Assembly: GCA_014529385.2 (NCBI GenBank)
Contig: CM043960.1
Span: 75,558,410 to 75,622,409, forward strand
DNA: 64,000 nt
Reading direction: 5' to 3'
DNA from: Adiantum capillus-veneris
Taxonomy: Eukaryota > Streptophyta > Polypodiopsida > Polypodiales > Pteridaceae
The notes beneath the pieces were generated by a model. The model searched no databases. It saw only the letters and a program-made list of their open reading frames with translations, and was not told the DNA's origin. Positions within the stretch are counted from its first letter, which is position 1. Each line of letters starts with the position of its first letter. Made by a program: the position numbers and the translations under genes. Shown here one piece after another: positions 10,621-22,465 of this stretch.

Positions 10621-11437
10621 CGTCTGTTTGACCTACCGGAACATGGAAATGGCCCCATTATGCATCTAAACATTTAAAAACTGGCATGTGCTTTCATATT
10701 TAACTTGTACAATCACTTTGCAAACAATCCCTAGCAATTTTGCTATGAGGGTCTATGGATCGGTAATCAACTTTGAACAAACTTTAGGGGATGGATCTGG
10801 GCATGTTCCCTAAGCTATTGGACAACATATTTATGAATTTGGATCAATGTTTTACCTCTTGGGTAAAAATGACCAATTGTAGATAGGTTTTCGTTTTGCT
10901 AAGGTTTTTGGGTGATCAGAGGTCCATTTTCTCCCAAATTTGGAGGGCACTACTCCCAAGGTTATATCTAATTGTGGGTCCACTTTTTACCACTGTTTCA
11001 CTAGTTGGGGGTGCATGGATCGTGATCCATGTTGAGCAACATTTTCAAATTGTGATTAGATCAGTGTTAAGACACTTTTGTGAGGATCCCTTTGCACAAT
11101 AAATTTCTAGCTTTGGAGGTGGGGAGACATGGATGGGGATCCATGCTGCACCATCTTTTGCAATTGTGATTACATGGGTACATTCTACCTTATATGGGGA
11201 TTCCACTAGTAAAAGAGTTTTGATTTTTGACTTCATTTGGTGCCCCAATGGGCCTCTGACAATTTGCAAAATTTTGGCATTTGATTTGATTAGTGCAACT
11301 AATGTGATGATTTTTGCGCAATTTTGACCATACACAATTGATCTTGCATAGGTAAGGTTCATACCTATGAAATCTGGTGGTGTAAGAGAGTCCCGGGTGT
11401 TCGTAGCAAGCAAAAATCCGATAGCTCTAGGTTGCCA

Positions 11438-11440
<3 letters not shown>

Positions 11441-11501
<61 letters not shown>
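11441..11501. repeat. (CT)n microsatellite, 61 bp
   Basis: Pure CT repeat; overlapping Arg-Glu or Ser-Leu frames are not genes. Confidence 0.97.
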
Positions 11502-11505
<4 letters not shown>

Positions 11506-12345
11506 ACAAAATGCAAGGGAGCTCTAGTCCGCCCAATTTTGCCTATATGTGTCCTCCATAGGCCGAGTGATGAGTGTATACTTACCTTGTTTGCTCATAT
11601 TTTTCATAGCACTTCAAACTCCCAAGCCCAAACAAAGCGTCAAGTCACATTTATAACAATGGTTGTTGGACCTCATGGGTATGAAGGCAACGAACTAAGT
11701 ACTGGTACTATCACTATTGTCAAGCTTGCCTTTGCCGTTGTCCTCTTAAGAACTCATGCATTTGCTTTTGGCTTCACAATCTCAAGCCAAACAATTGTTG
11801 GTTTCCTTGAGAATTGTGGTTGAGCATAGGCTGCTAATTGGATGGTTGATATGCTTTCCATAGCCGATAGTTGGTTTTGGTCAATGTCGTTGGCATTTGA
11901 GCAAGGGGGGCTTTGTTGAAGTTGCAAGACTGGACTTGATACCCTCTCAAACTCCAAAAGCCACATAAAACTCCACCAAGCCGCTACGTCCTAAGACAAT
12001 TCTCTTTCACTCCTCTACTTCAAGGCTCTTACAAGCCACCTTCCCAAAGCCAATCTGTACTACTTAAACTTTCCTTGGCAAACCTCTTCCTCACTTCCCC
12101 AAGGCAAGAATAACCTCCTCCAATGCCCCTCTCTTGGGTTGATATCTCCCAAAGCAAAGCTGCTTTTGACATCTTGTAGGAAAGCCGTGAAGCTGTGGTG
12201 ACACCCGCAAGGAAGAATGAGTGCATTTCTAAAAATTTTATAGATAGAAAAAAAGAGTCCATTTATTCATTTATCTTGAATGCAAAATCAATAAAAAGGC
12301 GTAAGCCTTTAATGAGAGAATTTTATTTTTTGAGAAACTATAGTG

Positions 12346-14988
12346 CCTTTAGGTTAGTTCCAAAATTTTAAATACTCAATTGCCTTTGATTTATGGCATT
12401 TATCTCTATTGAGTAGTTTAGATAAACAAAAAAGAGTAACTTGAAAGTCAAGAATAAATTTTTGCGGGGTTTAGGGGTAAGTATAGATATTAATCACCAT
12501 TCATCATGCATACCAATTTGGATAAGTATGATCTCCATGCACCTATGGATAAAGAGAGTGCTTTCTACTCTCTCTAGGCCATATTAGCTTGGTACTCTAA
12601 AGAGCTTGAAATAACATCGTGGTCAGTGGTTAGTAACATTGTCAGTTAAAAGCACAAAAAATTAAAATAAATTGTTCTCCTAAATAAGAGCAAAGCTTGC
12701 TTATGGAAACATGAGAGCTTAAGCAGAATGAAAAGTAACCCAATTGTTTAAGATGTACAATGGGATGAAGATGACAAGAAACTTTACCTTCATGTATGTA
12801 TGGTAGAGTCTTCTCCTACCTTCAAGGATTATTGAAGAAGTGTGTTGGCGTAGCCGGCTCTCTCGCTCTTCACCTTCACTTGAAGGCCACCAATTGTGCT
12901 ACTTGAATTGAGAGGAAGGAATGAGACAAGTGAGATTCAAGCTATGGATAGCTTGAGGGTTAGGAGAGAGGAGAGGGGAGAGTGTAATGAGAAGAATAAG
13001 ATCAAGCTATGGCAAGATTGATTAGGGATTTGGCCATGGCTTCTCTTGGAGAGGGACGTGTGTGAAAGTGGCTCAGGCTATGGCTTTCCCAAGCTTACTC
13101 TCAAATTCGCACCTTGAAAACTGAAGGAGAGAAGTGTGACAAGTAGAGAAGCCCCCTTTTTATGCTTATTTTTTTATAAGAGCTTTCACTCTTCTTAATA
13201 GCTTATCCTCCTTATAGATAAGTTATTTTTACTTATCTTGATAACTTTTTTCATTTCAAAGCTTCTTTAACAAGTTACTTACTCTTCTTTCTTTTTACTT
13301 ATGCTGACTTTTTTGAGAGGAAAAAGCTAATTTCCCATGCATTGGTTATACCCATGTCTCCATGATGTAAACCAAAAGTGTCTTGTGAGTAAACTTTGGT
13401 GCTTTGATTTAACCCGAATTTACCCGAACTTTTTTTTGTTTTGTTTTTACTTTTGAAAGTCGATGGCTTAGATGCATTGGAAAAGAGTAAGAGCTACTAG
13501 GAGGAGGCCCTTACAAAATCCCCAACAAAAAGAAAGAGTTGTCCTTAGCTTAGAACAATAAAGGAAGGTGGTAAATCATCAACCACAAGTTACTTCTTTA
13601 ACTTCTAGGTAATGCTAATTCATTCTTCGCTAGCTATGTCATCTATATAAGCTGCAGTCCATCCTCATCTCGTACAGTAATCTTACCTCCATCTCTTTTT
13701 TTTTCCCCCATCTTCTTGCCAAGAGCTTCTTAGGATTATCTCTTTTAATCCGTTAGGGTGTGTCTTTGCCCATTAACTTACTTTATGGATGAATGGCAGG
13801 AGCTGGTTTTATATGTGGCCATTCCTCACCTTCAACAAGCAAGTGAATCTATAAGGATAAATTTTGTGGAGTGATATGAGCATCTGATCTTGGGAACTTC
13901 AATAGTGCAAACCAAATGATGGACGTTTCGAGGAATAACAAGGGTGACATTTTGGGGTTGAGATCAAGTTTTGCAACAATGTTCGCTTGGATATGGTTAT
14001 TGAAGCTATGGGTTTGGGCCCTCAATATTAGTGCGTGTTGAGGTCAATGCATTGTGGGTTCTCTGAGCGAGTCTTTTTGCTTGCAGAGTTCCTTCCTCAC
14101 CACAAGATATGCTTTCATCCTCATTTTGGCTTACCTCTTAGAGATTCTTTTGGCATATATCACCTGATACTAATGAGGCGGGTGTTATGATATTATGTCG
14201 AATTATTCCAATAAATGAGTTACCTAATATGTGTCTTACTTGTGATAGTTTCTTTTGTGATCATGTGATGGACGTACTTATTTTCTTGTAGAAAAATCTA
14301 TCTTCATTGTATCTCTTAACAAGTTGAGTGTATATTAATATCTTGATTCTTGTCTTGAGTCCTTCTTTTTTGATTTCTCTTGACAGGTATAGTTAGATTT
14401 GTCCTTGGTTTCCTATATCTGGTATTTTTAGAAGTCCTTGAGAGAATTTCAAATGTAACAAAATTTAGAAGTCCTAGAGAGAATTTCAAATATAACAAAA
14501 TTGATTTATATATTTATTTTACAATTCCATATAGTGACCTAAGTTACAAGTTTTAAATGATAACAATAATCTTGCTATTATTTACCTAAAAGCAGTCATA
14601 TTACCAAAAGGCATTTGTATTACAAAAGGTTGCATTACTTGAGTGACACAAAGGGTAACAAGATGGACCTTGTATTCATCAATTTCATAGAGTCACAAAA
14701 AGGAGAAAACAGATTATGAAAGGTGAGAAAACTGAGAAATAAGACGTTTCTTAGTCCTCCTAGGAAGCATCTTCGGTGGGATAGCCGTTCCACTAGACAA
14801 AAACCTCCTAAACCATGGAGCAGCTTCGAGTCCATGTATTAAATTTTCTCTAGCTCCATCCTCATACACTTCCTTAGTCTTGAGAATGGGAATTGTCGAC
14901 TTTGATTACTAGCATCCAAGGCATCATCTCATCCTTTACTGAAATGTAGTCTATTGTTGCCGATCTAGGTGGTTCAACGGTTGGCCTT
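12346..14988. other. Left part of block copy 1: mostly non-coding, with a minus-strand remnant at its right end
   Basis: The first 2.2 kb shows no protein. It has AT-rich runs, a GGAGGCCCTTACAAAATCCCC motif near 13502 and otherwise unremarkable DNA that could be an old LTR. From about 14960 down to 14690 on the minus strand, a frame reading GARENLIHGLEAAPWF and then IPPKMLPRRTKKRL is kept in both block copies with mainly residue changes. I do not recognise it. It may be gag or pro of the same minus-strand gypsy element whose gag lies on the far side of element C. Confidence 0.4.
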
Positions 14989-15217
14989 TGTTGGAATTAG
15001 GGTTGCAAGAAAACACACACAATTTGTAGAAGACGAAGGAAGCTCAAGGCACACAATAGAGAGTGTATTACTTAGTGTGCAATGGAAATATAAGTTAGCC
15101 CTAGAGTGATGGGTGTATATACAATGCAAGAGGAAAAGAAACTCTTAGTGAGGGAAAAAATTCCCCGGTGGTCCTAAGTGTGTTCACACACATCACTACC
15201 ACATATATATGGAAGTG
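14989..15217 (-). repeat. Element C copy 1, 3' LTR
   Basis: Matches the right-hand LTR from TGTTGGAATTAGGG to CACATATATATGG. About 225 bp. The inner edge is uncertain because the two LTRs stop matching just after TATATGG. Confidence 0.8.
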
Positions 15218-15840
15218 CCATGCCTTGAGGACATGATCGAGTCCACAAAGGGGAATAAGCCCAAAGCTTTGCGAAAAGCTTTGAACTTCTCACAAGACAA
15301 TGACTTTGTGAAAAGATATGCAAGGTTGTACTGTGTTGGCACATAAGCGAAGTTGATATCTCCTGCTAAGAGCCTCTCCCTGACATAGTGGTAATGCATC
15401 TCAATGTGCTTTGTGCGAGCGTGAAAGACTGGGTTTCTCACAACTGCCAATGCGCTTTGACTATCAGTGTAGATAGTGTTGGCAGCGTCCTCTCCAACAC
15501 CCAAATCAGCCATAAGGTGTTTGAGCTATACACACTCAATCGTAGCTGTAAAGATGGTCCTGTACTCAGCCTCACAACTGGAAGTGACCACAATAGGTTG
15601 CTTCTTGCTCAACCATGATATGCATGAGCTGCCAAGCATGAAACAAAAACCACTTGTGGACACTCGTGTGTCAAAACAACCAGCTCAATTTGAGTTCAAA
15701 AAAGCATGCAAATCAGGAAGCAATAATCCCCCTTTGGTTAGACAAGCCAAGACGTAAAGTGCCACTCAAGTAGCAAACAATCCTCTTAACAACCTGTCAA
15801 TGCTTAGACCTTGGGCTATGCATGAATCTGCTGACCTGTG
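15196..15840 (-). pseudogene. Element C copy 1 RNase H
   Basis: The C-terminal part is open (15513-15196) with IYTDSQSALAVVRNP, TKHIEMHYHYVRE and a C-terminal LGLFPFVDSIMSS. The N-terminal half lies in shifted frames with stops. The reading ends inside or against the 3' LTR. Copy 2 preserves the domain better. Confidence 0.75.
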
Positions 15841-15850
15841 AGACTGCAAA

Positions 15851-16700
15851 CTAAGTATCCGGCCTAAGGTTGCATACATAAATGAGGCATCCAACAACAG
15901 TTTGGTAAAGAGTGACATCTGCAGGATCATCGGCATCATGAAGACTCAATTTCAAGACTGTTTCCATTGGAGTGGCAATAGGTTTCCAATCCTCAAGTCC
16001 AAACTTACATAGCAATGTCTCTATGTAACTTTTTAGACACAAGGCAATACCACCATCACACTGCTTAAATTGTATACCCAAGTAATGATGCAACAACCCC
16101 AAATATTTCATCTTGAAAGTAGCATTCAAATCAGCCTTAAATTCAGCAATTTGTCTCTCATTTGGTCCAATGATTAGCCACTCGTCCACATAATGAACCA
16201 CAATGAAAAGTACATCATCCTCACACTTTACAATCAATGTGCTTTCTATTGGACTGTTATGAAAGCCTGGTTTGACCAAATGAGTGCCAGCCTTCTCATA
16301 CCAAGCATGAGGAGATTGGTTCAACCCATTCAAATATTTGTTACATTTGCACACCTTATCCTCTTGTCCTTTCTTGACAAAACCGAGAGGCTGCATTACA
16401 TAAACTTCCTCAAATATGTCACCATTCAAGAAAGAAGTAACAATGTCTGATTGATGTACACTCCCAACCAAAATGAGCTTCCAATGCACATAGAAAATGC
16501 ACAGTAGTCATACGACAAGTGGGAGCAAAAGTCTCTTCATAATCTAGCTGTGCATCACCCTTTGCAACAAGTCTTAGCGATCAATCTGACCATCCGGCTT
16601 GCATTTCAACCTGTAAACCCACTTCGTACCAATGGCCTTTTTTTGAGAAGGCAAATCACATAAAGTCAATGTGTCATTTTCTATAAGTGCATCATATTCT
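15851..16700 (-). pseudogene. Element C copy 1 reverse transcriptase
   Basis: Copia RT motifs are clear: [24 protein letters not shown] (the QMDVKTAFLNG box), GLNQSPHAWYEK, the polymerase box and LGLLHHYLGIQF. The polymerase box reads YVDE instead of YVDD, replacing a metal-binding Asp. Block copy 2 has the same YVDE. The RT N-terminus between 16490 and 16700 is in other frames. Inactive as a polymerase on known RT chemistry. Confidence 0.82.
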
Positions 16701-16893
16701 CATTACATGGAAACCATCCAATTTTTTGAATTTTGTGCTTCATCAAAAGAGATAGGTTCCTCAGCATCATGTAAGCTAGAAACAGCCAAAGCATAACAAT
16801 TTGATGCATAAGATGCATGGCGAGAACCTTAACGAGTGCGACTAGAGAAAGGTGCATCCAATTTACTGTCATGCAATGCATGCACCAACCATT

Positions 16894-17669
16894 TTAGCAT
16901 ACCTCTAGCCTGCTCATTTTCAGCCCTTTCCTCATCAAGTACATCATGTACATCTGCATTAGTAATAGGCTAATCTGTAACATTTTCAAAAACCCCCATT
17001 GGCTGTACATTGCCTCACTGGAATTTACATTCAAACTTCCACCACAGGAAAGAGGCAACAAAGTGTCATAAATATCCTGTGAGCTTATATTAATGTCTCT
17101 AATACATGACAGCAAGGGCTGAACAGAATCTTCCACAAACACAACATCCCATGAAACTAGAATATGCTTTGTTTGTGGATGATACAGCCTATAACCTTTG
17201 CTTTCAGCTCTATAACCAACAAAACTACATTTGACAGCCTTATCATCCAAATTAATGCGCTGTGTTTGTGGCACCAAAGCATATGCCAAACAACCAAAAA
17301 CATGCATGTGCTCAATAGAAGGCTTTCTATCATGCCATGCTTCCTATGTAGTCATAGACTGCAAAGCTTTCATAGGACACCTGCTAAGTACATAAATGGC
17401 ACACATGATGGCCTCAAGCCAAAACGAATGCAACAAAGCTTGAATTTTGATCATATACCATGCCATTTCTGTAAGTGCCCTATTTTTCCTCTCAGCAACA
17501 CCATTTTGCTGAGGTGTATAAGGCATTGTACATTGGTTTTTATCCCATGACTAGCTAGAAATGCATTAAATTCATGAGACATATACTCCCCCCCTTGATC
17601 GGAATGGAGGGTGCCCATAGCACATTTTGAGACATTTTTTGCCATAGCTAGAAATTGTTTGAAGCACAT
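16894..17669 (-). pseudogene. Element C copy 1 integrase core and C-terminal region
   Basis: Two frames join here. The first has LHSDQGGEY with the second catalytic Asp (17600-17598). The second has NGVAERKNR with the Glu (17493-17491). They are one base short of the normal 35-residue spacing, which marks a one-base indel. HVFGCLAYALVPQ, the copia integrase tail, continues to about 17110. A private stop (ACA-TAG where copy 2 reads CCA-TAT) lies near 17343. Confidence 0.78.
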
Positions 17670-17872
17670 AAATACTTTGGACTTTGCTTTAAGCGGAAAT
17701 ACCTATGCATGCCTGGAGTAATCATCAATGAAAGTCACAAAGTAAAGGTAATTGCCCAAGGATGAAGTTTGCATGGGCCCACAAACATCACTATGCACAA
17801 GTTTCAACCTGCATGTGGCCCTAACTGAACCATCCTTTGGAAACTTAGAACCCTGCATCTTACTGTAAAAAT

Positions 17873-18577
17873 TCAATTACCAAAATGTGCATGCCAAAGT
17901 TTTTCATTTGAAATAGACTTTGAATCCGCAACTGCATTTGCAAAATTTTGCCCACACTTGTCATACAAAGTGAGCTTATACAACCGACGACATAAAATGC
18001 CAGATGCAACAATTTCCTCACCAAAACTGAGATCATGTATTGTACAGCTATCATCCACAAATTTGACTACAAGACCAAGTCTAGCAAGTACAGATATAGA
18101 CAAAAGCATCTTCTTGATCCCATGTACATAAAGTGCATCAACAAGTGTGAAAGAACTGCCATTTGCAGCAGTAAGCACAATCTTTCCAACATCTTGAATC
18201 AGATAAGAGACATTGTTGGCACAAGTAACCGAATTCCCATGAGGGACACATTCAATAGAGGTGAACAAATCACGATGTGAGCTAATGTGCTTTGTAGCGC
18301 CACTGTCAAAATACCACACATGTGAATTTGTAGCAACTAACATGCATGCATCATGGCCAACAGGATAATAAGTGCACTCTGCACTAAAAGTGCATTCTAT
18401 ATCAACATCAACATCAACATCATAGTCTCCTTTCACAGAAGACTCAACAATAGCTGCATTTGTAGTGGAAGGAGCATTAGTAGTGGAACTAGCCTCTTTC
18501 TTCTTAGATTCTTTGGCCTTCAAGTTAGGACATTGCTTGAGCAAGTGAGCATTAACTTTACAATAATGGCAACGCAT
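17873..18577 (-). pseudogene. Element C copy 1 zinc knuckle, protease and integrase N-terminus
   Basis: Starts with a canonical CCHC knuckle (CHYCKVNAHLLKQC, residues 3-16). The protease follows, with catalytic FDSGA (Asp about residue 91). The LLSISVLARLG segment and KLWHAHFGN (first His of the integrase H2C2 domain) end the frame. A short acidic GAT-GTT repeat (DVDVDVD) lies near residues 53-60 and is shorter in copy 2. It overlaps the gag frame by 58 bases, shifted by one base at an A-rich run that both copies share. Confidence 0.8.
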
Positions 18578-19251
18578 CTTATTTTTTTGGAAAATGATTC
18601 TTGCAACAACAATGTGGATAATGCATCAAACTTGACAACTTCAGGATTTCTTTGGGTCATAAGTATCCAAGTACTAGCAAAAGTCTGGTAAGAATCTGGT
18701 AAGGCATCAAGATCAGTTTGCACAAGGGAACTGTATGAAGCGACTTCTCCTGCAGAAATAAGTTGCTCATTGATATCCTTGACACCAGCAAGGAAAGTGT
18801 CCATGTCATCTTTTTCACGCATAATCTTCGACTCGAGCTCTTTACGCAACAATGCAGTTTTTGCCTCGTTGCGACTTGCATAAAGACCAGCCAAAATATC
18901 CCAAGCCTGTTTTGTAGATTTTGCTGAATGAATGTGAGGAGTAATAGTGCGCTTCACAGACAATGCAATCAATGCATGAGCCTCTGCATCTTTTACATCC
19001 TAATGAGCTTCTTCTACCGTAGGCAAAACAACTCTAACAAGAGCAATCCTTGTAGCAAGACCTGCAACATCCTCAACATCGCCTACATCCTTAGAACCAG
19101 GACGTATATCAATACCCTGCACAATATTCCAGACATCGTTTGACACAAGAACATGTTGCATCATGTAAGCCCACATAGAGTAATTGTCCCCATCCAATTT
19201 GTCCTCAGCAACAAACATCTTGAACACATGTGTGGTGTTCTTGTCAGCCAT
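18520..19251 (-). pseudogene. Element C copy 1 gag
   Basis: Start chosen at MADKNTTHVFKMF (ATG at 19251-19249), the usual copia Gag opening. KLDGDNYSMWAYMMQHVL and later AWDILAGLYASRNEAKTALLRKEL, MDTFLAGVKDINEQL and DALPDSYQTF match copia Gag (UBN2-type) architecture. Gag forms the particle shell. A TAG at 19000-19002 interrupts the frame; reading continues in the same frame to 18520. The same TAG exists in block copy 2, so it predates the duplication. The zinc knuckle lies in the next frame after an A-rich run. Confidence 0.8.
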
Positions 19252-19600
19252 GGCGAATGCCTTCACCTGATGTGAAAACTTCTTGAAAAGAGGAGAAACA
19301 AAGCGGGAACAACACGTGCTATATAGCACAAACCATAGAAGACTATAAGGGACCTGTTATGCAAAGAACGGTAGTGATAAAAATTCTACACAAAATGATG
19401 AAATAGCCTGTGTAGTACTGCTTGTAGTGGAAATAGAGGCCGAAATGAGCCCAAATCAAAATTTTGAGTGGACCAAGGTCTTCAAGCTTTCCCAAAATCT
19501 TTGTCGACCTACGAACGCTTGCCAAAGCTCACAAAAATTGGAGAAAGTGAGAAGGCATGTGCTTGGGCTGCTAGCGACTAAGTCTGGGAGGACGCAACCT

Positions 19601-19612
19601 ACTATGATACCA
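19601..19612 (-). promoter_or_regulatory. Element C copy 1 primer-binding site (initiator tRNA-Met type), mutated
   Basis: Two bases inside the 5' LTR the plus strand reads ACTATGATACCA, the complement of the copia primer site TGGTATCAGAGC with two or three changes. Block copy 2 keeps the exact 12-mer, which confirms the assignment. Confidence 0.75.
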
Positions 19613-19614
19613 AT

Positions 19615-19845
19615 TGTTGGAATTAGGGTTGCATGAAAACACACACAACTTGTAGAAGACGAAGGAAGTCAAGGCACACAATAGAGAGTGTATTACTTAG
19701 TGTGCAATGGAAATATACGCTAGCCCTAGAGTGATGGGCATATATACAATGCACATGGGGGGGGAAAAACTCATAGTGAGGTTAAAAATACCCCGGCGGT
19801 CCTAAGTGTGTTCACACACATCACTATCACATGTATATGGTAACA
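19615..19845 (-). repeat. Element C copy 1, 5' LTR
   Basis: About 231 bp, starting TGTTGGAATT and ending TAACA on the plus strand. It contains a minus-strand TATA-like GTATATATG near 19739-19748, the likely promoter. Confidence 0.8.
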
Positions 19846-19850
19846 ACCTT

Positions 19851-20457
19851 TGAGCACAAAAATGAGTGGTAGGGGAAGTTCTTACTTGGGTTGGGTTTCT
19901 TTCTCTTGCTGCAATGTTTTTGAATTGTTCCCCTTGATTGGGGCAATTCTAAAAGTTAACATGGGTAGCCAAAAGACTAGGCCATTTCCTTGTGGGAATT
20001 CAACCTTCTTATGGCCAAATTCTAGGTGTTTATAACACTAAATTTGTCTCTCATTGGTCAAAAGAGCAGCATTTGCATGAACAAATGTGGTGGAGACTGG
20101 GGTTGGACAATTGGCTGCAGTTTAAATGGCACTTTTGGCGCTCTAGAGGGCTGATTGGGGTAAGAAGGCAGTTCGTGCTTTTTACTTGTGGTAGTACCTC
20201 CCTTAAAAATGCTCCTGTGTCTACACTTGGCTTGGATCACAATATCTGCCAATGATGCAAGTCGAAGGGACTCTACTTCAGGAGCCAAATCTTCTCCAAG
20301 CCCAATGATGAAGCGACTTAGCTTTTGTTCCTAAAGCATATCCTAAAAGTCGGACAAATTCTTTATAGTAAGCTTCAACAAACCTATTCCCCAGTTCATA
20401 AGAAATAAAATCATTCATCATCTTAGTGGTGGAGTAGTCTAGGGAGCATAATTCCCT
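19851..20457 (-). pseudogene. Minus-strand gypsy-type gag remnant, block copy 1
   Basis: Frames such as NRFVEAYYKEFVRLLGYALG and KAKSLHHWAWRRFG on the minus strand look like the core of a Ty3 Gag (the YYKEF..L element). They continue, broken, towards element C. No zinc knuckle is visible. This and the minus-strand frame at 14690-14960 may be one element split by the element C insertion; that is inference. Confidence 0.5.
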
Positions 20458-20836
20458 ACCTGGTTGACAAAAAAAACACATATTTGGATGTGCGGAGCAT
20501 CTAAATGTGGAAGCTTGACAAAGGAAGATTGTATCCTAGAGCGATTAGTAGAAGATAAAAGCTACATGCGAGAGCCATTCTTAGAGGAGCTATTTGAACC
20601 CTTTGGATGGGAGCAAATACTAGAGACTCTAGATGTCTATGTGAACAAGCTAACACCCATGCAATTTTATGATGCAGACGGTTTTGACATAATGCGCTTC
20701 GAGATGGTGAATATTATCCTGAAACCAAAAGTGGAAACCAAAATGATGGAAACTCATGAAACGATCGATTGTAAACGAATAGTGGACGAGGTTTCCATTT
20801 GGATGTGAGTAACAATTATAAGGAGGAGCTTCATGA
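20458..20836 (+). pseudogene. Element B fragment (protease-RT linker), block copy 1
   Basis: HIWMCGASKCGSL, MREPFLEELFEPFGWEQ and LDVYVNKLTP match the frame at 47900-48130 in the longer element B further right, roughly 60 percent by eye. It is open to 20808 and then interrupted by element D. The 5' part of element B is missing, the junction with the minus-strand gag lying near 20457. Confidence 0.75.
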
Positions 20837-21009
20837 TGAAGGGAATGGGATCGTGCTAGCTAGGGTGGATGAAAGACAAACATCGTGTACACAAGTGAGT
20901 GTGTAGGCTAGGTTATCACTCAAGTGAATTATGTTCCAAGATGAATTAACTTAGACTCATAAACACAATCTTGAGTAGTTGTTAAGCCATTACAAGCTCA
21001 CCATAAACA
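20837..21009 (-). repeat. Element D copy 1, left LTR
   Basis: Starts TGAAGGGAATGGGA and ends CACCATAAACA. Pairs with 22466-22602. Confidence 0.75.
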
Positions 21010-22451
21010 AGAGAGACGTAACTTAAACAAGTGCTTCTTTCCCCCTTTTGTTGTGCAATCAGGTTTTATTGAAAAACAACTACAACGCAAAAATACTGAT
21101 GTAAAAGTATTGCTAATGCTGTTATCGGTTTTCTCTCCCCTTGAAGTGAAATTTGAAATTTCCCCATGGTGCCTTGGAGCAGTGTTTGTACTTGGAGACT
21201 CTCCAAGGCCAGTGTCTAGGCTCCGTACAATAACACAATGACATTATCCTCCGTAATGATGGATGTAGTGACATACATTGCAAAAATTGTTATTGGCTGC
21301 AAGATTTTCAATTTTAATGTGTACTTTAAAATTTTCCTTCAATGTGAAGTACCTCTTCACTCAAGGTGAAGTCACTCTTCATGATCTTCGATTGCTTGGG
21401 GAAGCCTTTGAGGTTCCATGAAGCCTCGAGGCTTGGCTGTGAATAGTCTTAGAGCCCCTTTTAAAGTGCTTGAAGATTTTACTGGGCCTGACAGCCTACG
21501 ATGCTTGTGCTCATTAGAAGGGCTCTTACAAGATCTTGATGCTTCTCTATGCGGGATTGCACCCCCTTTTATGCTCGTCTCCCTTTGTGTGCTTGGACCT
21601 TGGCGGTGCAAGAACTTCCGCGTGAAAGGAGTGCCTTGGTGGCGTGGGACTAAGGGCCCTTTGAGGGTGGAGCCGGGTCAAAGGTAGCACCTTGGTGTTG
21701 TGGGAGCGTCTACTTGTGGAGCCAAAAACGTCTTCAAGTGGATTTTATAAGTCACGTGCGGATGTTGACCAAAAGGGTGTGCTTGGTGTGCACGGTTGCT
21801 TGGGGACCTGCCTTCTAAACTCTCTAGATTTCACTACCAAGGTCAAGTCCGACCATAGTCCCCCACAAAATCCACAAAAGGTTTTGACCACCAAACCTTG
21901 CGGAGAGCAATACTCTACTTTCAACGGAGTAAGCCAACTAACCCTAGGTGCTTGGTTGTGACTGTGTCCAAAAATAGCCAATATAAATGTGCAGTAACAG
22001 GGCTTCACACACATTACACAGAACTAATAATAACATAAATTTGGGAAAGGAGAGGAGGGGGCTCTCATGCGTGGTTTGTAGAGTTTGAGGGCTGTATGGG
22101 AAGCTATCAATGAGCACTTCAAATTGATGTGCGTGATGCTAGAAGAAAATGAGTTGGATGAAATTAATTGAAGAGGCGAACCATGCAAAAATCGACACTA
22201 AAAAGAAATGTAAATGCAAATGTTAATTTAGGAAAACACTGATTTGCTAGTAGTTGCGATTTTCTCTCATAGATGAATGCAATGAACATGCCCAAGATCC
22301 ATGAGATTCACAATGCGATTGTGTAGCTTATTGCTACTAATACTTAATGAAAGAGAAGAGAAATCAAGTGTGTAATTAGAGGAATTAATTCGAGAATGCT
22401 AATCACTAACACACAAATGCATTACAACAATACTAGCTAGCAAACCATGTA

Positions 22452-22463
22452 GCTCTGATACCA
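22452..22463 (-). promoter_or_regulatory. Element D copy 1 primer-binding site
   Basis: GCTCTGATACCA is the exact complement of TGGTATCAGAGC, the copia primer site that pairs with the 3' end of initiator tRNA-Met. It is two bases from the right LTR. Confidence 0.85.
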
Positions 22464-22465
22464 CT

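Larger units (their letters stand above)
9707..12345. other. Gene-free stretch with old internal repeats
   Basis: No frame encodes a recognisable protein. It contains an A-rich triplicated motif (10318-10620), a (CT)n tract (11441-11501), and two related segments at about 11005-11065 and 11117-11175. Both of these carry a near-palindromic GGATC motif (CATGGATCGTGATCCATG at about 10993-11032) followed by a similar TTTTGCAATTGTGATTA-type string. This looks like leader or LTR sequence of a decayed retroelement, but no ends or coding part remain. Confidence 0.4.
14989..19845 (-). mobile_element. Element C copy 1: Ty1/copia retrotransposon, full length but defective
   Basis: On the minus strand the order is 5' LTR (right), tRNA-iMet-type primer site, gag, protease, integrase, RT, RNase H and 3' LTR (left). 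Integrase before RT is the copia order. At 4.86 kb it is normal in length for copia. The flanks read GCCTT on the left (14984-14988) and ACCTT on the right (19846-19850), a plausible target duplication with one mismatch. Several frameshifts and stops are present, so it is inactive. It interrupts minus-strand gypsy-like sequence. Confidence 0.88.

Noticed and set aside
18570-18600. Programmed minus-one frameshift at an A-rich run between element C gag and its zinc knuckle
   Set aside because: Copia elements usually encode one frame, the run does not make a canonical slippery heptamer in the gag frame, and the element is otherwise dead. An ancestral indel is simpler.
21400-21961. A host gene in the GC-richer part of element D
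   Set aside because: Frames are open on both strands, differ between the two copies by indels that break them, and show no domain.
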